Below are positions 55,740 through 64,000 of a stretch of DNA of 64,000 nt, piece after piece. The notes below the pieces were generated by a model that worked only from the letters and a program-made list of their open reading frames with translations, ran no database searches and had not been told where the DNA came from. A program made the translations under genes and the position numbers. The DNA is taken from positions 15,426,617 to 15,490,616 of the forward strand of contig CM042090.1 in the NCBI GenBank assembly GCA_023512835.1, read 5' to 3'. Every line of letters begins with the position of its first letter. Position 1 is the stretch's first letter. Source of the stretch: Taxillus chinensis (taxonomy: Eukaryota; Streptophyta; Magnoliopsida; Santalales; Loranthaceae).

Positions 55740-57867
55740 ATTAGTTAGGTGACAACATTAATTTAGTGGAAGTGACAGTGCAAAATGTGAATTTTTGAGA
55801 TATTTTCTTATATGATTTGAGTATCATTTCACTTAATTTAACTCATATATATATATATATAATTTACAATTTTAATTTCAATTTTTGTTTTTATTTTGGG
55901 GTGAGCCTTGAGAAGGGTAAATTTTAATTTATTTCATAATTGAATACTTTTGAATTTCTAGTCCCGCCAAATTAGATTCAAGTTGAATATGTGTATTGAA
56001 ATACACGACACATACTTTAATACTCTAGCACTTCAAACATTTATGCTTTAACTTGTAGTTTAAACTTATGGTCATGAAATTTAAAAGTATGTCTCGTAAA
56101 AACTTGTGATTTAAATGCCATAGAACAAATTCATGATCTACAATACTCCTAGAACCTTTAATTTAACCTGTTAATTAGATTCCAACTTATGGTTTAAGGG
56201 CCACATATTTTGAAAACCTCCAATTTAGGATGAGTACCAGCTATTAGGCTTAGGACTAGTTAAGATGCATGGTATATAGACCATTCTAAGATATTTCTCA
56301 AATTCAACACACAAATCTTTGACTTTCCCTGCAATGAATATGATTATATTATGAAAAAAACAATTAAGCTAAATTATTTTATATTAACACAATAGTTGTA
56401 ATCAATCAATCTTTATAATAGAGAATCATGTTATTTTTACAAAGAAAAGCATGCACTAAGGTATCTAAAAATAAGAAATATCCTATTTTGTTTTATAATC
56501 GGTAATGTGTATGAGTTGTACTCAATGTTAGAAGTTATGAATCAGTTATGGTAACCCAACATTTTGTCCTAGCAACATGTAATACTAGTGACTCAAAGAG
56601 CATCAATGTTTTAACACTCTGACTATTCAATTCGTTAACATTTAGATACTTTAATTTAATAATGCTCAAACTATTAAAGAGTTTTACACTTAAAGATTTT
56701 TATTGATTTCGATAGTTGAATGTTAGCTCTCTTCGATTTATTGCCACATTCCCAAGTTTCATAAAACTTGGAATTGAGTAGGTGACTACTCATTTATGCA
56801 CTTGAAAGGTAAAAAGGATGAGTACAACTACTTATATGGATTACATTGTGAGTGTTATCCAAGGTCTATCTTTAAGACAAGGGTATAAAAGTATTTTCTC
56901 AAATGAAACATCAATGGTAGTGTATAACAAAAAAATCAACATTTACATAAATTCATTAGCACACATACTCATAAAAAACTTTGGACACTTTAAGATCTCT
57001 AATGCTTTAGACATTTTAACATTAGCTCTCTTTAATTCATAATACATATAGGTGTACTGTCATTTGAAACCTTCTGAGGGTTGATGCTTCTGCTAAACCA
57101 AAAGTTTGTAAAAGATTCGTTTTTTACTCACAAGCTAGAATCTATGGGATTAAAGTGAAAGTTTTTAAACCACAAGTTCGTTTCATGACATTTAAATTGA
57201 AAGTTTATACAAAACTCAGATTTAAACTGTAAGTTTGCATCTATTGCCTTGAATCTGAATTTTGTATTCATTCCCTTAAATCAAAACACAAGCTTAAATC
57301 ATAAGTTTAAATTAGCGTCGGAATATTACAATATATGTTACTAGGACACACATAAAATTCAAATTTAAAAAAATATATCATATTTTCATAATGAACTTAT
57401 AAAAAAAACTACCATACTTCCAAATTAAAACTTTAAAACTATATTATTAGATAAAAAATTATATATAAATATTATAAACTTTATTTTTTGAAATATCATA
57501 GGACCTTATAAACTTGCTGACTTGCTCACTTACATAATATAATAAAGTAATACGGATCGAACACCACATAAATACATTTTTTTATTACAATCATATATTT
57601 TAATAATGACATGATTGGTGTGGTTGATTATAAACTTAAAGCTAATCTTAGGAGTTTGAATGTGGAGTTCACGCAATACTGTAGAAGTTGGCGTACGGAT
57701 TTGGAAACAGCTGCCCTTTTTCATTTTATTGAATAGTACCGTTCGCAATCCCTGCGGAATTTTTTTTGCCCATTATTCTATGGTTCAATTGATATTGCCC
57801 GCAGTTCTTAACGATCTTACCGACAGTTTTAATACCTCACTTATTTATTTTGACATAAATTATTGAA
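55740..57867. other. Intergenic, no gene seen
   Basis: AT-rich sequence with only short chance ORFs. Repeated words such as acttatggtttaa and aaactcaca hint at decayed internal duplication around 56040-57310, but no element can be bounded. Confidence 0.5.
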
Positions 57868-58295
57868 CGCTGTGTTTGGTTCTACCGAAATGGAAAACCG
57901 GAGCTGGGGAGAAAATGAGTGAAAATATATTTTTTTTTGTGTTTGGTAGCGTCATAATAAAAAAGTGAGAGTGAAAACAGTAAAGGTGAAAAAAGATATC
58001 ATTAACGGCTAGTTTTTTCTCTGACGTGCAAAATGGTGAAAAACTGATGCACTTAATTACTTTTCAAAAATATCCTTCTTAGATGATAAAACTGGTAACA
58101 TATTTCAGGATAAAACTGATAATTCATATTATATATATATATTAATAATAAAAATATAATTTTTTAAACTTTTCTATCTCTTTTCTATACCAATCAAACA
58201 ACCACATGAAAAAAAAAATTATCCATCATTTTTCTTTCCACCTATTTTTCATCTAAAATTTTTCCATCCATTTTCCATCCCTTACCAAACACAGG
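57868..58295. mobile_element. MITE with CTGTGTTTGGT ends
   Basis: The ends cgctgtgtttggttc and the complement of cttaccaaacacagg are inverted copies; gaa lies outside both. The right half (cacctatttttcatctaaa and on) matches a fragment near 54420-54520 ending caaacacagc, probably another copy of the family. The target-site type is unclear. Confidence 0.55.
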
Positions 58296-58604
58296 GAAAT
58301 GATATGAGGGTCTCATTTTGCTTCTAAAAATTATCAACTCATATGAGTGACATATAATGATCTCAAACATCTATTTTGATTTTTGACTAATATTTTAAGA
58401 CGGTTCCTGTGCCCAGAATCCAAGTCCTCGTGACTCCGCATCTAATTATTTTTATTGCAGTTTATTATATTCAAATTTGTCGTTGAGGCCTTTTTCATCA
58501 CAATTTTTTAGCATATAGACTCAAAGTATCACCCAGATATGAGTAGGTTATGTAGAGTCGTTGATAGGGCAACCCGGCCGAACTTGAATATAAATTAAAA
58601 AAAC

Positions 58605-58709
<105 letters not shown>

Positions 58710-59500
58710 CAATATAAAACGTTAATTGAATTTCATTATATATAATAGTATTATGTATTAATGACAATATATGATACTATTACTACTCATATTAGAATAT
58801 AATAAACTGTAAAATTTTAAAATTACTCGATGTACAATTAGTCATAGTATATCTTATTCTTAACAGAATGTTGAAACTTATTCTTATGAAATGTCTTACA
58901 ATTTAATAATTTTCATTAAATAAATTTAATTAATTTATATTATATCAATAAAAAATATATAAGTAAAATGACATTGCATGGCAAGAGTTAGAATGTGCTT
59001 ATCAAAAACTTTTTAAAAAATGTTATATATGTAAAATCACAATATAAACAAAAAGGTTACATGATTTTGGGAAAACAAATATGACAAAAATGACTCACCA
59101 ATATTTAAAATAACACTCTAGGAAGCATGTTGTTTTTATCGCACTTCAACAGATAGAAAATATGACAAAAAATGTTAAAATAATAATTATATACTATTCT
59201 CATCTAATACGGTCTAAAAAACAACATAAAAGTTGAATATTCAAACACAACCAATGTTATATATAAGATTTTTATGCACAAGTCTCTCGCGCACACTTAG
59301 ACATTATTGTATCTTCTTATTAGCTCTAACCAAATAACAAGGCTTGATCAATTCATTGGCCTAATGAAATACAATCAAGAGTTTATAAATAGATTTTTTC
59401 TTCGAACAAACATAAAGGATGACAATGAAAATAATAATACACAAAACTAACAAAAATATGTCATAAATTAATTTATTTGACATGCTATATACCCTTCTCT

Positions 59501-60103
59501 CTTTCTCTTTCTTTTTCCTTTACTTTTTTTTTGTTAACTTAGTTTTCCTAAACAAGAGCATAGGTAGGCCAAAGGGCAAATCAGAGGCGTCAAGAGCAAA
59601 CTCACTTCACCTGACACTTACAGCTAAGGCTATGTGCCCACAGAGGTGCAAGCACCGGCGTGCTGGATACCGACAGGTGCAAGGAGCACACATATTTCGG
59701 AAATTTTTTTTGGTGAAAAGCCTAGTTGTGGGGGTGAAAGACCCAATGCCTTATTGGGGCGCCGAGAACTAAGTCTCGCCTGAATCCGCAAGGGATGGAG
59801 CCGGCGTCTACCAACACTACCGAATCTCTAGAGGCGTGTCTCTTATGAGGACAAATCTTACCTGGATAGACGTGTCTATTAACACTACCGAGGTTAACTA
59901 TGTACCTATAGTATGGTCTAAACCAAGTCATGCACACCACGGGTGAAGTCTAATGTCACACCACAGCTAATTTCATGACCAATTCATTGCCTTACGTGGA
60001 CACCCGTGTAAGTTCATTGAAAATTCTTTATTAGTAGCAGCAGATCGAACTTAGACATGTCATTGGCACAAGTTCGAACTTCCCAATTGGCTACGCTCTG
60101 GGG
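59501..60103 (-). mobile_element. SINE-like retroposon, 603 bp, with long target duplication
   Basis: On the minus strand the element starts at 60103 with an A-box-like tagccaattgg, followed about 40 bp later by a B-box-like agttcgatctg. It ends in an A-rich tail (T-rich on plus, 59501-59535). Direct flanking repeats atgctatataccc plus tctct, with one mismatch between, lie at 59482-59500 and 60104-60122. The body is not protein coding. It is longer than most plant SINEs and may be composite. Confidence 0.7.
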
Positions 60104-60122
60104 ATGCTATATACCCCTCTCT

Positions 60123-61234
60123 TGACACACCCCATGGTATATGATTCACACCAAATTACCTTTTTACTCCTAAATCATCAAATTAACTCTTTTTTAAAAA
60201 AACAAAAAATAAAATAATATTGTTTTATATTATTTTTATTAAAATTATTATGATTATATTTAGATTTTTCGTCCAATAAATATATTTACTTATTTAAAAC
60301 ATAATACTTCACATCTATACAAGAAAACTAATATAAAATATAAAATTATTATTTGTTAGAGAAAATTCTTAATTTTTGTTTTTAAAAAAATTATAATGGT
60401 GTAATAAAATAATATTATTGTTAGATCAATATTAAATATCAAATATGATATGTGTGTGTACATTAATTGATCATTTTATTACCTTTTCAAATAGTTTGTA
60501 TTTCAGTCTCTGTTAGTATAATACATAATGACCGGATAGTATGAAAAATTTCAGTACTTGAAATTATTATTTCTAATATTTTTTAAATATTTTTGAACAT
60601 ATTCAAGTAATTTGTGAACTCTAACACCCTCAAATAGTTTTTCAAAGGCACTATTGTATTAATGGTTAGCGTAAAAGTTGATGTATTTAACTCATGTAAA
60701 ACACCTTAGATGCCATATGTGGTTATTGAGAGTTAATTCATATATAATTCAAATATTTATATTATTATGCATATTAAATATCTGTATAAAATATTTTTTA
60801 TTTATATAAGAAATAGGTTTATTTTAATGTTTTTTTATATATTTTAAAATAAAATAAACACATATTATAAATGGAAATATTTACTTTAGTATACTTAATA
60901 TATTTGTTTTTTAAATATAAATATAAAGTCTAAATAAATATTATATATTATATATGTATGGATATATAAATTAATTATATGGTTTGTTATATATAATTTA
61001 AAATTGTCAAATATATAAACTAAAAATAGTTGTAGTTTTTAAAGAATATATTAAATAAATTTAGTTATATATAATATATATTCATCTTATTTATAAATAA
61101 TAACATTTATTTAATATATATAAGATTATATATTAATGATATATACATTATATTTATATATACACATATTATGTGTTTATAGTTTTATGTGTATATGCAC
61201 GCACCCGTGCGGCCCCCTTTCATGAGAGGAAGGC
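60123..61234. other. Intergenic, no gene seen
   Basis: Very AT-rich DNA with many tatata stretches and no recognisable element or ORF of interest. Confidence 0.6.
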
Positions 61235-61237
61235 TAA

Positions 61238-61581
61238 GAGCAATTCCATGAGCCTCTCTATTATTTACAAATAGAGAGTCAAATAATATTATATAATTAT
61301 TTTTAATCTCTATATGTGGAGAATAAAAAGTCTATTCTTCATTTGTGAAGAGTAATAAAATAACTCTTCATTTAATATTATAATATTTTTATCTTTCATC
61401 TCTCTTCATTCTCTTCACATGTATTAATAAAGAAAGATTTTAAAAAGTTAAATAAAATAAATTATTATTATTATAATTAAGACAGGGATAAAATAGAGAT
61501 GATTGTTAGAGTTAAGATTGTAAATAAGTATAAATATTATTCAAATGTAGAGATAACATAAACACTATCTTGGAGTTGCTC
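61238..61581. mobile_element. Tourist-like MITE, TAA target site
   Basis: The ends gagcaattcca and tggagttgctc are inverted copies flanked by TAA (61235-61237 and 61582-61584). Internal repeats such as atttacaaatagagag and ctcttcattt are typical of this MITE family. Confidence 0.75.
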
Positions 61582-61737
61582 TAAGTGTGTATTATATGAT
61601 CGCAGGTATGACTAGGCATCTCCCCTCGTGACATTTGATTTAAATAATAATAATTTGATATTATTATATGATATATTTATTTTATATTATTATATTTGTA
61701 TATGTTTGTGCGCACAATATACATATAATGTATATAA

Positions 61738-62066
61738 GAGCAACTCCAATAATAATATTTTTTTTTCATATACGGAGTTTTTTTAGATGTGAAAATAAAT
61801 TTTTTACTTTCAACTCCAATAGTTATTTTTATTTTTATTAAAACAATCAAAATAATAAAACAACCAATGAGGAATGATGGAGGAGAGAAAAATAAAAATA
61901 CTAATACTAATATAATATTATGTAGAAAATAAATAGTAACTCTTGATTTTTGAAGAGTTACTATATCAAATTTTATTTGTAGAGAGTGAGATAGAAAGTT
62001 TATTGGAGTGAAATTTTTATGTTCTATTTTTTATTTATAGAGAATAAAGAGTATTTGAAGTTGCTC
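61738..62066. mobile_element. Tourist-like MITE, related to the one at 61238
   Basis: The ends gagcaactccaataataa and the complement of tttgaagttgctc are inverted. TAA lies at the left and AAA at the right, a decayed target duplication. Internal words (ttatttatagagaataaaga) match the neighbour at 61.2-61.6 kb. Confidence 0.65.
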
Positions 62067-62265
62067 AAAGCTAGATATAAGTAAGTATATACTAATTTTT
62101 TATTTTTATTATATGTATATAATGGGTTATGTGAGAGTTAAATGTCATTGTCCAAGCTCTTACTTCCTGTAATGTCTATAGTGTGGTTTTTGGGTTTTCT
62201 TACACCCTCTTGACGTAAACAAATATCACATCCCTTTGTTTGTCTACGCTTCTCTTGTTCCTTTA

Positions 62266-62654
62266 AAGCATTTACATTTACATTGATTTTTTTATTTTTT
62301 AAATTTTAATTAAAAATAAAAATCCTTAATTTTTTATTCTAAATTTTACTTACCTTTAAAAAAATCTACATTTCATTTCCTATGCTTTCTTTATTCTATT
62401 AAAATAATATTCTTATATTTTTTATTTTTTATCTTTTCTGTTTATTACATCAATTCTAAAATATAAATATAAAAAATTATAGATTTTTTTTTCCTGGTAT
62501 CAATAGTGAATCATCAAATATAAAAAAACAAAATTCATTCTCTCTGTAAATATTATTTTAGAAATTCAAACGTAAACATGTTTTATAATTTCTTAAAAAA
62601 AGTATTCATATATTTTTTAAAACATAAAATTTTAAAAAACCTAATGTAAATGCT
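62266..62654. mobile_element. Possible MITE with AGCATTTACATT ends
   Basis: The left end agcatttacatttacatt and the complement of the right end taatgtaaatgct are inverted copies around AT-rich DNA. No convincing target duplication was found. Confidence 0.4.
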
Positions 62655-64000
62655 ATGTCGTTCCTTAGCTTCTTATCGGCGCATATTCAACCGAAGGGTT
62701 ATCACCATTCACCACTAATCTACAACCAAGGATAGCATTGCCTCACCGACTCCGCCATTGACGAAGTGAGCTACTTTGGCCGCCCATATGGGAGCCTTGA
62801 ATCCCTTTTGCCGTTGGTTTTAATGTTTGAATCCAACTTGAATCGGCTCCAATTTATTTATTCTCTGAGGCTCACTTCAATTCCTCTTAAATATGGTTTA
62901 CTGGAGTAGCTTCGATCCAAACCATCAATTACATCATTCGAAGTCCTGGGTGAAAATCGCCAATTTTGAGCGAGTGCTTATTTCATTTGTCAATATTTTG
63001 ATTAATTAAATTTATTGAATAAAAAAGAAGTATTTTAATTGGGTATTTAGGACTACTAATTAGGATCTTGAATCAATTGTACCGTTGATAGAAATCTCAA
63101 GTGAAGAGTTCACCATTAAGTAATTTTGTGAACTATTATGAATTGATTGTGATTAGTCAATTAACAGTTTGAAACTAGTTAAATTGTATTATAGGCCTAA
63201 TTATAAGCTATGAAATATTTAGGAGTTTGCAGAATTTGTTGACAAATGATATCTACTAGCTATTTAAGGTAGGAAATCTTCCAACTCTTTGTTTCGTAAT
63301 TGAAGTGTGAATTTTGATATTTGAAAATATATTAATTTAATTATTCAAAAGTATATATTATTTATTATAATTCTCAAACTCTTTATTCTAGAATAAAGTA
63401 TAGATTTTGTTTGATACTTAAAAAATGCGTTGGGATTATAATCTTCATTTTGTAATTAAATAGAAATTTATGGTATTCAAGATTATGTGTTTCAAAATAT
63501 AATATTTATACTCTTTTGTTTAATGATAAAATGTAAAATTAATATTCAAAAATATATATTCCAATATAAGTTTTTAAACTAATTTGAATTATGATAATGT
63601 GCAATTATCTATTATTAAAAAATATATTTGCTTTTGAATATGATTTGAAGTCTCGATTTAAATGAATTATACCAATAAAAGACTATTTGATATGCGTTTT
63701 AAATTTTTTTGTTTTGATTTTATGATTTGACTATATATTGTAATTAGACTTTAAATTTTGAGTTTTAAAAATAATTTTTATTTGTAATGAAATTTATGCG
63801 TTAAAAATAGTATACATTTTTTTAAAAAGTAAGTCTCATAAAAATTAATAAAAAAAATGACAAGTCTAAATAAGATTAGCACTATGAACATCCCTGTGGA
63901 TCCGTCTCTACCTATGTAGCTAGTTTCTTGTAATTTAAGAATTTACCTATAACAATTATATTTTGTTTTGAAGATTTCCTTTTATGTATATATTTTTAAA
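62655..64000. other. Intergenic, no gene seen
   Basis: About 62655-62990 is less AT-rich and could be a transposon fragment, but no domain was recognised. The remainder is AT-rich with chance ORFs only. Confidence 0.5.

Noticed and set aside
59482..59772. 96-codon plus ORF
   Set aside because: It lies across the SINE-like element and its T-rich tail and has no protein features.

Overview
This window is nuclear DNA from a seed plant, most likely a dicot-type angiosperm. The genes are split by canonical and two GC-AG introns, the proteins are plant versions of eukaryotic housekeeping enzymes, the non-coding DNA is strongly AT-rich, and introns and intergenic DNA carry plant transposon relics. 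I cannot name the species from the sequence.

Left part (1-18.8 kb): the 3' three quarters of a SEC5 exocyst subunit gene on the plus strand, 17 exons visible, 5' end outside the window. Its introns are swollen by insertions: a 1.1-kb MULE-like element, a 4.06-kb PIF/Harbinger-type element that itself holds a gypsy relic and a second MULE-like element, a tRNA-derived SINE, and the 3' end of a LINE. One SEC5 exon has an in-frame TAA.

Middle part (18.7-36.8 kb): a complete 12-exon cytosolic fructose-1,6-bisphosphatase gene (minus, about 340 aa), convergent with SEC5, then a complete 7-exon MINDY-3/4-type deubiquitinase gene (minus, about 615 aa). Both end codon and phase bookkeeping work out exactly. 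The MINDY gene has a 5.6-kb intron containing a decayed Ty1-copia element (protease, integrase, reverse transcriptase and RNase H all recognisable, in sense orientation) and a hAT-type MITE with a perfect 8-bp target duplication.

Right part (36.8-64 kb): about 27 kb without any protein gene I can support. It holds several Tourist-, hAT- and foldback-type MITEs, a 603-bp SINE-like retroposon with a long target duplication, a tandem triplication of a 0.5-kb unit, dispersed copies of a promoter-like module, large AT and CT microsatellites, a small hairpin with miRNA-precursor-like geometry, and a GC-rich island of unknown nature.

The three genes have no evident shared pathway: vesicle tethering (SEC5), cytosolic sucrose synthesis/gluconeogenesis (FBPase) and ubiquitin chain editing (MINDY). 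I saw no CRISPR array, rRNA operon, functional tRNA gene or organellar insert, and I do not see a novel multigene system. The most useful leads are the SEC5 stop codon, the two GC-AG introns, the nested insertions and the repeat modules at 43-47 kb.
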